64,000 nt of DNA from Chrysogorgia sp. JL179-B06 (GCA_035772405.1 JAYKKM010000375.1:5862001-5926000), one strand, 5' to 3'; shown: positions 21,371 through 32,319, numbered from the stretch's first letter. Notes: generated by a model not told the origin, from the letters alone. Program-made: numbers and translations.

Positions 21371-21525
21371 AGTAATAGAATACGTTTGCTTGGGTCTCTC
21401 TATAACGTGATAGAAACCCGAGTGACTTGATAAAAACACTCGAGAAGTGACTTCTCTCGTGTTTTTATTCCGTCACTCGGGTTTTGATCACGTTATAGAG
21501 ACCTGGGCAAACGTATTCTATTACT
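21371..21525. repeat. Foldback element, near-perfect
   Basis: agtaatagaatacgtttgc (21371) pairs with gcaaacgtattctattact (to 21525). Inner arms such as tctataacgtgatagaaacc and cactcgagaag/cttctctcgtg continue the pairing. It is a typical short palindromic repeat without coding capacity. Confidence 0.85.
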
Positions 21526-21792
21526 TAAATGGAACACGGAAAATGTTTTCTTTTTCTTGATTAAAAGCGCGTTCGTTCAAGCGGAATGACAATATTTCTT
21601 ACCCTATTGTTACTCTAATTAGATAAAGATTTTTATGTAAAGATTTCGACCCTGTATAATTTGATTACGTATAAACCGCTCACGTCATTTTTCATCATGA
21701 AATGTTTTTGAAGCCATTTAAATAACTCGCATCACGTGAAATAAGATATGAATTCATACATGTATGGTGTAAAGGATATGTTATTCAAGTAC

Positions 21793-21938
21793 CTTTTGCC
21801 CAAGATCAACCATCCACCATTTTGTGTCTGTGCAATTAGATTTATATCTATCCCTTATCCCATCCACGGCATAATATGAATGTCCACCAGAAGTTGAACT
21901 TTGATCGGTTTTTTTCTTAAGAGCCAAGTTTTTAAGTG
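21793..21938 (-). CDS. FTP (fucolectin-like) domain exon 1
   Basis: The acceptor is ttttattttag at 21940-21939 and the donor GTACTT starts at 21792. It encodes LKNLALKKKTDQSSTSGGHS, then YYAVDGIRDRYKSNCTDTKW and WMVDLGQK. NLALxKxTxQSS...AVDGxxD..S.C..T....WW.VDLG is the classic FTP/discoidin-like lectin start. The exon takes two bases from the preceding exon (phase agrees with 22907) and joins exon 14801 in phase 0. The intron between the two halves is about 7 kb and holds the LINE and the Penelope-side hammerhead. Confidence 0.88.
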
Positions 21939-22017
21939 CTAAAATAAAAAGGGACAAAGATTTCGGTCGGTCACCATCATCATTTTCGTAACCCACATAA
22001 TCACGATCACCTGGAGT

Positions 22018-22497
22018 AGTCATCGTTATCGTTATTATCATCATTGTCGTTGTCGTAATAATCATCACCATCGTTATCATTATCGTAATGTTCGTTATCA
22101 TCATCGTAATCTTCGTTATCATTATCGTAATCTTCGTTATCATCATCGTAATCTTCGTTATCATTATCGTAATGTTCGTTATCATCGTCGTAATCTTCGT
22201 TATCATTATCGTAATCTTCGTTATCATCATCGTAATCTTCGTTATCATCATCGTAATCTTCGTTATCATCATCGTAATCTTCGTTATCATCATCGTAATG
22301 TTCGTTATCATCATCGTAATGTTCATTATCATCATCGTAATGTTCGTTATCATCATCGTAATGTTCGTTATCATCATCGTAATCTTCGTTATCGTCATCG
22401 TAATGTTCGTTCTCATCATCGTAATCTTCGTTCTCATCATCGTAATCTTCGTTATCATCATCGTAATCTTCGTTATCATCATCGTAATGTTCGTTGC
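22018..22497. repeat. 21-bp minisatellite
   Basis: About 22 copies of ttcgttatcatcatcgtaatc (with gtaatg variants) are present. The unit is divisible by three, which creates the MMITKIT and FVIIIVI ORFs. It lies in the intron just upstream of the first FTP exon. Confidence 0.95.
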
Positions 22498-22906
22498 TGA
22501 TTTTTACAAAAAGGATAAAAATATGTAGAGCAAAAACAGATTATAAACAGATTATAATTATTATTGTTGTTGTTGTTAATTATAATTGTTGTTGTTGCTG
22601 TTGCTGCTGTTGTTTTTATTGTTGTGGATTATCTTCATGATTATTGTCGTTATTGCTATTTTCTGAAGATTTCTATTATTATAATAATTCATAATATAAC
22701 GGTATATGTCTTTGAAAACGATAGCTATTTAAATACGAACACAGTAGGTTTTTTTCAACAATTATGATTGCATTGTTTTCTTATGGAATCTAAGGATAAA
22801 TATGAAAGCTGCTAAGTTCTCAAAAGAACTAGATATATATCTACATAAGTCAAGAAGGGTGCATATTTCAGGGTGTTTAATTTTACCAAATTGTTGACAT
22901 TCATAC

Positions 22907-22969
22907 CTGCATCGAAGTATCCTTTTTTTTCACTGGAATGACAAGGATCGGAAACACACTCGTCCACAT
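22907..22969 (-). CDS. Short EGF-like exon (partial EGF)
   Basis: The acceptor is atatctag and the donor GTATGA (22906-22901). It encodes (D)VDECVSDPCHSSEKKGYFDA, i.e. the calcium-binding start D-V-D-E-C and the second Cys of an EGF module. The rest of the EGF ([10 protein letters not shown]) is missing and is replaced by a short linker into the FTP exon. Phases fit both neighbours (1-1 like a full EGF exon). It is either a truncated EGF used as a linker or the product of an internal deletion. Confidence 0.7.
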
Positions 22970-22984
22970 CTAGATATAAAACAA

Positions 22985-24870
22985 GGAGAGACACTATGAA
23001 CAACAAAGACTCACTATTCACTAAATAAGCACTATGAATAGGCACTATAAACCACAAAGACTCAGTGTTCACTAAATATGCACTATGAATAAGCACTATA
23101 AACCACGAAGATTCACTGTTCATTAAATAGGCACTATGAATATGCACTATAAATCACGAAGGCTCACTGTTCACTAAATACGCACTATAAACCACGAAGA
23201 CTCACTGTTCATTAAATATGCACTATGAATAAGCACTATAAACCACGAAGACTCACTGTTCACTAAATAGGCACTATAAACCACGAAGACCCACTGTTCA
23301 CTAAATAAGCACTATGAATATATAGGCACTATAAACAGGAAGACTCACTGTTCACTAAATAAGCATTATGAATAAGCATTATAAACCACAATGACTCACT
23401 GTTCACTAAATAACCACTATGAATAAGCATTATAAACCACAATGACTCACTGTTCACTAAATAAGCACTATGAATAAGCACTATAAACCACAATGACTCA
23501 CTGTTCACTAAATAAGCACTATGAATAAGCATTATAAACCACAATGACTCACTGTTCACTAAATAAGCACTATGAATAAGCATTATAAACCACAATGACT
23601 CACTGTTCACTAAATAAGCACTATGAATAAGCACTATAAATCACGAAGACTCACTGTTCATTAAATAAGAACTATAAATAAGCACTATAAATCACGAAGA
23701 CTCACTGTTCACTAAATAAGTACTATGAATAGGCACTATAAACCACGAAGACTCACTGTTCATTAAATAAGCACTATAAATAAGCACTATAAATCACGAA
23801 GACTCACTGTTCACTAAATAAGCACTATGAATAAGCACTATAAATCACGAAGACTCACTGTTCATTAAATAAGCACTATAAATAAGCACTATAAACCACG
23901 AAGACTCACTGTTCACTAAATAAGTACTATGAATAGGCACTATAAACCACGAAGACTCACTGTTCACTAAATAAGCACTATGAATAGGCACTATAAACCA
24001 CGAAGACTCACTGTTCATTAAATAAGCACTATAAATAAGCACTATAAACCACGAAGACTCACTGTTCACTAAATAAGTACTATGAATAAGCACTATAAAT
24101 CACGAAGACTCACTGTTCACTAAATAAGCACTATGAATAAGCACTATAAACCACGAAGACTCACTGTTCACTAAATAAGCACTATGAATAGGCACTATAA
24201 ATCACGAAGACTCACTGTTCACTAAATAAGCACTATGAATAGGCACTATAAATCACGAAGACTCACTGTTCACTAAATAAGCACTATGAATAGGCACTAT
24301 AAATCACGAAGACTCACTGTTCACTAAATAAGCACTATGAATAGGCACTATAAACCACGAAGACTCACTGTTCATTAAATAAGCACTATAAATAAGCACT
24401 ATAAACCACGAAGACTCACTGTTCACTAAATAAGTACTATGAATAAGCACTATAAATCACGAAGACTCACTGTTCACTAAATAAGCACTATGAATAAGCA
24501 CTATAAACCACGAAGACTCACTGTTCACTAAATAGGCACTATGAATAGGCACTATAAATCACGAAGACTCACTGTTCACTAAATAAGCACTATGAATAAG
24601 CACTATGAATCACGAAGACTCACTGTTCACTAAATAAGTACTATGAATAAGCACTATAAACCACGAAGACTCACTGTTCATTAAATAAGCACTATAAATA
24701 AGCACTATAAACCACGAAGTTCACTAAATAAGCACTATAAATTGGCACTATAAACCACGAAGACTCACTGTTCATTAAATATGCACTATGAATAGGCACT
24801 ATAAACCACGAAGACTCACTGTTCACTAAATAAGCACTATAAATTGGCACTATAAACCACGAAGACTCAC
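22985..24870. repeat. 51-bp minisatellite array (about 37 copies)
   Basis: The unit contains cactataaaccacgaagac, then tcactgttcactaaataagc and actatgaataag, total 51 bp. Variants (ccaca/ccacg, gttcatt/gttcact) recur in patterns, suggesting higher-order units. Fifty-one is divisible by three, giving false VNSESSWFI-repeat ORFs. It is intronic, upstream of the short EGF-like exon. The same satellite, inverted, lies in the EGF introns of the right gene. Confidence 0.95.
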
Positions 24871-24877
24871 ATAATTT

Positions 24878-25130
24878 GAACTAGCAGAAATATATGCGTG
24901 ACCCCACTCAATTCCAAAATAGATTTGTGCGAACAATGGGGAGGACATAAATCTATTTTGGGATCACTTTCCATGGGATTTCGGATCCTAATACTAATCC
25001 TAACCTCAAACCAACTGGAAGAGAAAAATTGGACGAATTTTAAAAAAAACAACGGAAAAATAAAAGACTCCGTACAAGTTCGAACCAACGGTGACGAGAA
25101 TACCACTCAGGCATGACTGCATGGCACAAA
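24878..25130. repeat. Dispersed repeat, copy 1
   Basis: The block runs from gaactagcagaaatatatgc to gagaataccactcaggcatg. It recurs at 30690-30778 (end only) and 32600-32870. Its reverse strand contains tgcctgagtgg and ggttcgaac, which resemble pol III A and B boxes but are too close together, so a SINE origin is only possible. Confidence 0.6.
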
Positions 25131-25379
25131 GCATTGTGGTTATTGGGAAGGTGGTAAATACTAAGAGAATTGGGTAGAAGGATCATTGGAAGAAAATTTG
25201 GTTGTCTTTGAAAGGAAATGTTATCAAATGTAAGGGAAAATGATCAGGAGAGGGAAATTTCACTTTAGACTTGTGGAAGCACTGCTGAGATTGCTCAGTT
25301 GCAATTTTTGCGTGCATGCTTCGAGTGTTTTAGCAAGTAGTAACCATCTATAAACTTTTTGGGGAATCTTCATATACAG

Positions 25380-25625
25380 ATACATATATACACATATATA
25401 CATACGTATATAGTACACGCATACACACATACATACGTATATAGTACACACATACAATACATTATATACATACGTATATAGTACATACATACACATATAC
25501 ATACGTATATAGTACATACATACACACATACATAGGTATATAGTACACACATACAGTACATACATACGTATATAGTACATACATACACACATACATACGT
25601 ATATAGTACATACATACATCCGACT
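25380..25625. repeat. TACA/TACGTATA-rich minisatellite
   Basis: catacgtatatagtacatac-type units repeat across the block. The MYVCTIYVCM ORFs are artefacts. An inverted counterpart starts at about 63930 at the right end of the window. Confidence 0.9.
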
Positions 25626-25789
25626 ATATTAGTATATTTAGACTAACTTTCTTCTACGAGAAATAAAGTCTTTGACCCTAATATTGTCATCATTTTTCAT
25701 GCTGTTTAATTTATTTTTTATTCACAATTTAATAAGTGGAGCTTATGCAGAAATACTCTGAATTAAGAGCACGATGTTGTTTCCGACCA

Positions 25790-26158
25790 GGGGGTGCGGG
25801 CTATACTACTCCTGAAAATGTGAATGTTAGGAATACAATTTTCAGCATTTGGAGAAAAAACGCATAGGTATCAAATTTAACTGTATTATCAATGACCTGT
25901 CCCCTCGCATTCACTGTATTTTAGCAGCTTTTCATAAAAACAAACCTGGAGAGACGATTTTGCTTGGAGGACATGGTGAAAATATAGCTGGCGATTTCCT
26001 ATACAGTAACTCTGACGGGAGCAAGGTCTTAGCAAAAGCCTTGAGAGGATCGACAAATAATTATAAAATAAGGTCACAGGCTTTCTTTCTCGTAGAAGCG
26101 AAGCAGTTTATATATTGTAATAGAGTAAATTGTAACACCATCACGAATCAGAATGTCC
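25790..26158 (+). repeat. Dispersed intronic repeat with an open frame (copy in plus orientation)
   Basis: This element encodes INDLSPRIHC, then AAFHKNKPGETILL, GHGENIAGDFLYS, SKVLAKALRGSTNNYKIRSQ and AFFLVEAKQ. Other copies are at 31255-31650, 33210-33595 and 63415-63790 (all minus-reading), with internally deleted copies at 59730-59895 and 61660-61830. I do not recognise the protein. The repeated presence around EGF exons shows it belongs to the duplicated intron module. The LINE at 26.16 kb is inserted at its end. Confidence 0.55.
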
Positions 26159-26170
26159 GTCAAATTCAAA

Positions 26171-27940
26171 ATGGCGGGTGGACGTGTGGTCTATGGCTCC
26201 CGAATTTTGGTCTTATTAATGTACTTGTATCTGATACTTGCAACGCTGTTAGTCGCAGACGGTCTTTTAGTTAATAAAAGAAAATACTCGTTTGTATTTT
26301 ATGCTTCTGAGGTCATCGCAAGAGAAACTATGCCAAGTTTTGTCAGGCATACAAAGAGCCAAACGACATCTGTCTCGAAGCCATATTCGCTGTCAACGAA
26401 ATTGACCCTTGGGGTTCGTTTGATTTTGAAGACTCAGATAATGGCAATGCTTATACTCCTATCAAATGATATTGAGACTCAACCAGGCCCTGTTTCACAA
26501 GCGAACATGTATGAAAGTCTACCGAAGATGAGAGGTTTTAAGGTAGGTCATCTTAATACTCGAAGTATACGAAACAAGATGGATGATGTTCGGCTGTTCT
26601 CAACACAAAACAAATTCGATGTGCTCACCATTTCCGAGTCTTGGTTGGATAGCTCTGTGATTGATTCCGAGGTGTCGATACCGGGTTACGATGTTATAAG
26701 ACAAGATAGGGGACAGTATAAACGCGGAGGAGGGACAATGTTTTATATCCGAAATAGAGTGCCTTATAAACACCGTACTGACATTGTCACAAAAACCATT
26801 GAGAGTTGCTGGGTCGAAATCTGTAAACCAAAAGCAAAGCCTATTCTTGTCGGCTGTATATATCGTGCTCCCGACGCGCCACTGGATCGTAGTATCGAAG
26901 AGCTAAAGAAAAACATATTGGATATCCCTACAAACTATAAAATTTTGCTTACTGGGGATTTTAATGTCGATTATTTAACTTCCAACAAAACCCAACAAGC
27001 ATGTACACAGAGAAGAAAGTTGAAGAATTTCGCAATCACTAATGACTTAGAACAATTAATTACAATTCCTACAAGGGTCACCGAATCAAGTAAATCAGCC
27101 ATTGATCTGTTGTTTGTAAACAATAATCATCGCATTGTCGCTTGTGGAACAATCGCCTCATCCATCAGTGACCATCTTATTATCTTTTGCGTGATAAAGT
27201 CAGGTGTCCCAAAGACAATACCTAAAGTGCTAAATTACCGTTGCTACAAAACGTATGATAAAAATGCTTTTGTGAGTGACCTAAGTGGCGTGGATTGGAA
27301 TCAAATTATGGACACGAATGACAGTATCGATGATGCTGTAGATAACTTTTCAGAAATGTTTAACACCATAGCGGACCGTCATGCCCCATTCAAAACAATG
27401 CGTGTAAAAGGTATCGAGGTTCCATGGCTAAATAGCAAACTTCGGAAAGCAATGCGCGATCGGGACTGTAGTCATCGTCGTGCAGTCAAAACAAAACGAA
27501 CAGTAGATTGGAATCAATATAAGAATTTAAAGATGTTCGCAAAAAATGAAATGAAGCGAAGCAAGGCAGAATATTACAAAGAGCTCATCGATGAAAACAA
27601 GGGTATGCCCGATAAACTGTGGAAAAGCATCAATGAAGTGACTGGTCGTAACACTAAATCAACCCCAACTTGCATTGCTTCAAATGATGTTATTTACTCG
27701 GATGCACAGACGATATCGGAAACTTTGAATTCGTATTTCTGCTCAATCGCAAGTAAATTGGCTGAGAATTTCCGACCTGTAATAAGAACTGATCCTATAT
27801 CAAAATCTACGTCAAATGATGAATTTCCTATTTCCGAACAATTCTGTTTTGAATATCAGTTGAAAATATTGAAAATCAATTGCAAGCACTACAGAAAAAT
27901 AAGGCAATCGGGTGCGATCGTATCAGTGCCAGGTTACTAA
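26171..27940 (+). CDS. LINE ORF, N-terminal hydrophobic region, 2A-like motif, AP endonuclease
   Basis: I place the start at the ATG at 26171 (MAGGRVVYGS), because the upstream ATG at 26153 lies in the target-site duplication. Hydrophobic segment ILVLLMYLYLILATLLVADG could be a signal or membrane segment. Then MAMLILLSNDIETQPGP (DIETQPGP at 26468-26491) resembles the ribosome-skipping 2A consensus D-V/I-E-x-N-P-G-P but has Q for N. The endonuclease follows: HLNTRS, SESW, GDFNVD, SDH. The frame then runs out at 27940, about 60 nt after the RT frame begins. 2A-like sequences near the N-terminus of CR1/L2-type LINE ORFs are known. Here the key Asn is changed. Confidence 0.85.
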   Translation: MAGGRVVYGSRILVLLMYLYLILATLLVADGLLVNKRKYSFVFYASEVIARETMPSFVRHTKSQTTSVSKPYSLSTKLTLGVRLILKTQIMAMLILLSNDIETQPGPVSQANMYESLPKMRGFKVGHLNTRSIRNKMDDVRLFSTQNKFDVLTISESWLDSSVIDSEVSIPGYDVIRQDRGQYKRGGGTMFYIRNRVPYKHRTDIVTKTIESCWVEICKPKAKPILVGCIYRAPDAPLDRSIEELKKNILDIPTNYKILLTGDFNVDYLTSNKTQQACTQRRKLKNFAITNDLEQLITIPTRVTESSKSAIDLLFVNNNHRIVACGTIASSISDHLIIFCVIKSGVPKTIPKVLNYRCYKTYDKNAFVSDLSGVDWNQIMDTNDSIDDAVDNFSEMFNTIADRHAPFKTMRVKGIEVPWLNSKLRKAMRDRDCSHRRAVKTKRTVDWNQYKNLKMFAKNEMKRSKAEYYKELIDENKGMPDKLWKSINEVTGRNTKSTPTCIASNDVIYSDAQTISETLNSYFCSIASKLAENFRPVIRTDPISKSTSNDEFPISEQFCFEYQLKILKINCKHYRKIRQSGAIVSVPGY

Positions 27941-29310
27941 AGGATGCTGCAGCTGTTATAGCACCAAGCTTAACGATACTTTTTAATCGATCCCTCACGA
28001 CAGGCTCTTTCTCTAGCTCTTGGAAAATCGGGCGAGTTACGGCACTCCATAAGCAAGGCGATCGGACAAATGTCAATAATTACAGACCAATAACAATACT
28101 TCCCACGATCAGTAAATTACTCGAGCGAGTAGTTCATGATCAATTGTATAAATACTTTATTGCAAAGGAAATTCTTGCGAAAGAACAATTCGGTTTCCGA
28201 GCAAGAAGATCAACCGACGCAGCTCTCATTCACATTACGGATAACATACTGACATGTATGGATTCGGGCCAAATCACTGGGGCAGCCTTTCTAGATTTAA
28301 GCAAAGCCTTCGACACTGTTAACCATGAACTGCTGCTACAGAAATTAACCCATGCCGGACTGTCAAATAACACTGTGACATGGTTTCGGTCTTATTTAAC
28401 AAATCGATCAATTTTCACCATGGTTGATAACAAAAGATCATCTGCGATGCAAGTGCCAATAGGTGTACCTCAAGGGAGCATCTTGGGTCCACTTTTATTT
28501 ATCCTGTTTGTGAATGATCTGCCACAATGCCTCAAATCTTGCAATGTGATGCTCTATGCTGACGACACTGTGATTTATTACTCATCATCAATGATTAGTG
28601 ATATTGAATCCAAACTTAATGCTGACCTGGCCAATATAACAGATTGGTTTAATAGTAATTTTTTAACATTGAACTTTGAGAAATCGAATTTCCTTCTTTT
28701 AGGAAGTTCCCGCAAATTAAAATCTTGTGGAACGATTGAGCTAATTGTTCAAGGGAAAAAAATTAAACAGTCGAGTACCATGAAATATCTCGGGATCACA
28801 ATTCATGTAAATTTGACCTGGTCAGACCACATTAAAGCCTTGAGTTCCAAGATAAATCAGCGTATTGGAATCCTGAAGCGTGTCCGCCACATTTTACCCC
28901 GGAAAGAACTTGTAACTCTTTATCATGCAATAATTTTACCTCTGTTTGATTACGGAGATGTAGTCTGGGGTGACAAGAGTAATAAATGTCTTATGGATGA
29001 TCTCCAGATCCTGCAAAACAAGGCTGCGAAAGTCATATTGGGTTTGCCAAGAATAAATTCATCCACTGATGCGCTTCAAACTTTGCATTGGGCAAAATTA
29101 CACTCAAGACGTGAACAGCATCGTTGCATCGTCGCTGTGTATAAATACATAAACGGTCTTATGGAAGTGGAACTTGAAATGATAAGGAATAGTGCTGTTC
29201 ATAGTTATTCCACCCGTGGGAGGAATAACCTACATCTGCCAAAAGTTAAGACTGAATGGGGAAAGCAACGTTTTGCTTTCCACGCGGTGAGAGTTTGGAA
29301 TGATTTGTAA
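27853..29310 (+). CDS. LINE ORF continued in -1 frame: reverse transcriptase
   Basis: The frame is open from 27853, without an ATG at its start. It encodes LQALQKNKAIGCDRISARLL, YRPITILPTISKLLE, FLDLSKAFDTVNHE, GVPQGSILGPLLF and the intact catalytic YADD (about 28555-28566). It ends in a C-terminal region with HSYSTRGRNNLHLPKVKTEW and VWNDL-stop. It must join the upstream endonuclease frame, so a single-base indel between about 27841 and 27900 inactivates this copy unless frameshifting occurs. It belongs to the CR1/L2/Jockey group. Confidence 0.9.
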   Translation: MSVENIENQLQALQKNKAIGCDRISARLLKDAAAVIAPSLTILFNRSLTTGSFSSSWKIGRVTALHKQGDRTNVNNYRPITILPTISKLLERVVHDQLYKYFIAKEILAKEQFGFRARRSTDAALIHITDNILTCMDSGQITGAAFLDLSKAFDTVNHELLLQKLTHAGLSNNTVTWFRSYLTNRSIFTMVDNKRSSAMQVPIGVPQGSILGPLLFILFVNDLPQCLKSCNVMLYADDTVIYYSSSMISDIESKLNADLANITDWFNSNFLTLNFEKSNFLLLGSSRKLKSCGTIELIVQGKKIKQSSTMKYLGITIHVNLTWSDHIKALSSKINQRIGILKRVRHILPRKELVTLYHAIILPLFDYGDVVWGDKSNKCLMDDLQILQNKAAKVILGLPRINSSTDALQTLHWAKLHSRREQHRCIVAVYKYINGLMEVELEMIRNSAVHSYSTRGRNNLHLPKVKTEWGKQRFAFHAVRVWNDL

Positions 29311-29698
29311 ATATTAGGAACATTGTAAATCTTACAATTTTTAAGAGAAAACTTTCTTGCCAGAAGTAATCTTAGGCTTATAGCATATATAATATTGGAC
29401 TTAATAATACTACCGAACTTGGATTATCCATATTTTAAACTATTTTTAATATTTTATATTTTACTGTATAACTGTGACAGTAAATGCATGTGCGTAAATA
29501 ATTGTGTAAACATTTTTAATTTTACAGCTTCGTTGAAAAACACCTTAGGGTGACATGTAATTTCCGGAATAAATATTATTATTAAATTGTAACACCATCA
29601 CGAATCAGAATGTCCATCGGCACCCATGTCTGACACTGATGGTACTTCATTGGGACAGCCACCTACTTCAGAACTAACTGAAAGCCCTGGCCTCTTAA

Positions 29699-30148
29699 AG
29701 TGTCTATGAAGTAAAAAATTCGCTAGCATTTTGTTGCTTTAACGGACAAAGTAGCACGGCAGGAGCGTACACTGAAAATTTCAAGTGAACCTGCTGCATA
29801 GTCTTCGAGCTATCACTACTCTCAAAATTTGGCATGGCTAAATGTTTTTGGTGAAATCTAAAACGCACGGTTCATTGTCTTGTGACGTATGCAGGTGTAC
29901 TTACTATGCATAAGAACAATGGATTTGAACATTAATGATCCACCTGCATACGTCATATACCACATATATTCAATCCCAGTCTTTCCCTATTTTGTAACGT
30001 TAAACTATGCCAATGGACAAACTTTGAGATTTGATAGCTCGAAGACTCTGCAGCAGATTCACTTGAAATTTTCAGTGAACGATCCTGCTGTGCTACTTTG
30101 TTCGTCAGAGCAAAAAAATGCTAGCGATTTTTTCACTTCATAGACACT
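29699..30148. mobile_element. TTAA-flanked foldback element (piggyBac-type MITE)
   Basis: TTAA at 29695-29698 and 30149-30152 flanks inverted ends agtgtctatgaagt and acttcatagacact. The two halves are diverged inverted copies (cacctgcatacgtca against tgacgtatgcaggtg near the centre). Paralogous modules show the empty site cctcttaacacctctgctg (about 31742-31760), so excision/insertion at TTAA is directly visible. Confidence 0.88.
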
Positions 30149-30295
30149 TTAACACCTCTGCTGTTTAGTATATTTTTTTCGCACAAAACGTTATTCTTAT
30201 ATATATATATCAAAGTTTTCCTACACTATTTATTAATAAAATCAATCCACAAAGATTTTAGATAAAAGTTATGATTAGATAAAAGTTATGCATAC

Positions 30296-30397
30296 CTGAG
30301 CAGTTATAGCCTACATCACATGCGCACATGAAAGATCCAACTGTGTTGTTACACGTGGCGTTTTCATGACATGGTGGTTCCAAGCACTCGTCGATAT
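30296..30397 (-). CDS. EGF-CA exon (left gene, second)
   Basis: The acceptor is aaatcttag and the donor GTATGC. It encodes (D)[19 protein letters not shown], then [14 protein letters not shown]. It has the calcium-binding DIDEC start, the hydroxylation-type [10 protein letters not shown] and six cysteines. Compared with the right-gene copies it lacks five residues (TGDGF) in the last loop between Cys5 and Cys6, a 15-nt in-frame deletion. Phase is 1-1, as usual for EGF exons. The neighbouring EGF exon 31920-32021 has the same deletion, so it predates their duplication. Confidence 0.85.
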
Positions 30398-30689
30398 CTA
30401 AGATTTATAAAAAGGAAATTATGACAAATACACGAGATATCATTTGAAAACTACCAGGAAAGTAGTATTACAAATATAGGTTGCCAACTGAACTGTAGCA
30501 AACGCACTGTTTTAACCAAGTAAACTAAAGATTTCAGGCAAAAAAATGTTCATACTTTGTCTTTCATAAGATGGAAGAATAACATTTGTTTGCAAACATC
30601 AAGCATGAATTCACGAACTTTTGAATCACGGACTTTTGAATTTCTGATTAGGTTATTTTGCCAAAAAGTAATTATTTGACTGAATTATG

Positions 30690-30778
30690 AATAAGCACTA
30701 ACCAACGGAAAAAGAAAAGACTCCGGTACAAGTTCGAACCAACGGTGACAAGAATACCACTCAGGCATGGCACAAAGC
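30690..30778. repeat. Dispersed repeat, copy 2 (3-prime part only)
   Basis: aaaagactccggtacaagtt to cactcaggcatggcacaaag matches the end of the copy at 24878-25130. It directly abuts the long (TA)n run. Confidence 0.6.
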
Positions 30779-31086
<308 letters not shown>

Positions 31087-31254
31087 TACTACATACATAT
31101 ATCCGACTATATATATTAGAATATTTAGACTGACTTTCTTCTACGAGAAATCCCTAATATTGTCATCATTTCTCCTGCTGTTTAATTTATTTTTATACAC
31201 AATTTAATAAGTGGAGCTTATGCAGAAATACTCTGAATTAAGAGCATGTGTGGT

Positions 31255-31650
31255 TTCCTGTGGTGTTACAATTCACTCTATTACAATATATACACTGCTT
31301 CGCTTCAACGAAGAAGAAAGCCTGTGACCTTATTTTTTAATTATTTGTCGAGCCTCTCAGGGCTTTCGCTAAGACGGTAAGACCGACACGGCTTCCGACG
31401 CAGCTACTGTATAGGAAATCGCGTACTATATTTTCACCATGTCCTGCAAGCAAAATCGTCTCGGTAGGTTTGTTTTTATGAAAAGTTGCTAAAATCCATT
31501 ATCAGTGCAATTGATACAATGAATGCCAGGGGACAGGTCGTTGATAATATAGTTAAATTTGATACCTATGCGTTATTTCTCCAAATGGTGAAAATTGTAT
31601 TTGTAAGATTCGCATTTTCAGGAGTAGTATAGACCGCACGCCCTGGCCCA
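31255..31650 (-). repeat. Dispersed intronic repeat with degraded open frame
   Basis: This is the same element as at 25790-26158 but with the coding-like strand on minus, and with indels in the ORF. It is followed by the module sequence cacccatatctgacacagatgg and the empty TTAA site. Confidence 0.6.
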
Positions 31651-31919
31651 CCACGAATCAGAATGTCCATTCGGCACCCATATCTGACACAGATGGTACT
31701 TCATTGGGACAGCCACCTACTTCAGAACTAAGTGAAAGTCATGGCCTCTTAACACCTCTGCTGTTTAGTATATTTTTTCACACAAAACGTTATTCTATAT
31801 ATCAAAGTTTTCCTACACTATTTATTAATTGGAGCATGTGCAGACAAACTCTGCATGTCCAATACACAAAGATTTCTTCATTGTCCATTAGAAATCCATT
31901 AGGTAAAAGTTATGCCTAC

Positions 31920-32021
31920 CTGAGCAGTTATAGCCTACATGACACGTGCACATGAAAGATACAACTGTGTTGTTACACGTGGCGTTTTCATGAGATGGTT
32001 GGTTCAAGCACTCGTCGATAT
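31920..32021 (-). CDS. EGF-CA exon (left gene, first), with a lost cysteine
   Basis: It encodes (D)[19 protein letters not shown], then VSFMCTCHVGYNCS. Splice sites and phase are normal. The second EGF cysteine is Ser (PSH, where all sister exons have PCH), the glycine of VGSF is Val, and the last loop lacks TGDGF. An EGF with an unpaired cysteine is unlikely to fold normally. Either this exon is decaying or the left gene is a pseudogene in progress. The right-gene counterpart (59385-59501) is intact. Confidence 0.8.
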
Positions 32022-32319
32022 CTAAGATTTATAAAAAGGAAATTATGACAAATACATGAGATCATTTGAAAAACTACCAGCGAAGTAGTATTACAAATAT
32101 AGTTTCCCAACTGAACTGTAGCAATTAAACGCACTGTTTTTAACAAAATTTAATAAACCAAAGATTTCTGGGGGAAAATGTTCATACTTTGTCTTTCATA
32201 AGATGGAGGAATAACATTTGTTTGCAAACATCCGCATGAATTCACGAACTTTTGAATCACGGACTTTCGAATTTCTGATTAGGTTATTTTGGAAAAAAGT
32301 AATTATTTGACTGAATTAT

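Larger units (their letters stand above)
26159..29582 (+). mobile_element. LINE with ~33-bp target-site duplication
   Basis: The sequence taaattgtaacaccatcacg, continuing to aatgtcc, occurs at 26126-26158 and again at 29583-29615, immediately bordering the element. The 3-prime end is an (ATT)n-type tail. The same flank occurs without the insert at related modules (for example near 63385-63420). The element therefore starts about 12 nt before its ATG at 26171. It carries one endonuclease-RT ORF broken by a single frameshift. Confidence 0.88.

Noticed and set aside
21781..22528. MMITKIT and FVIIIVI ORFs
   Set aside because: 21-bp minisatellite; only the last ~48 codons of the minus ORF (21793-21938) are a real FTP exon.
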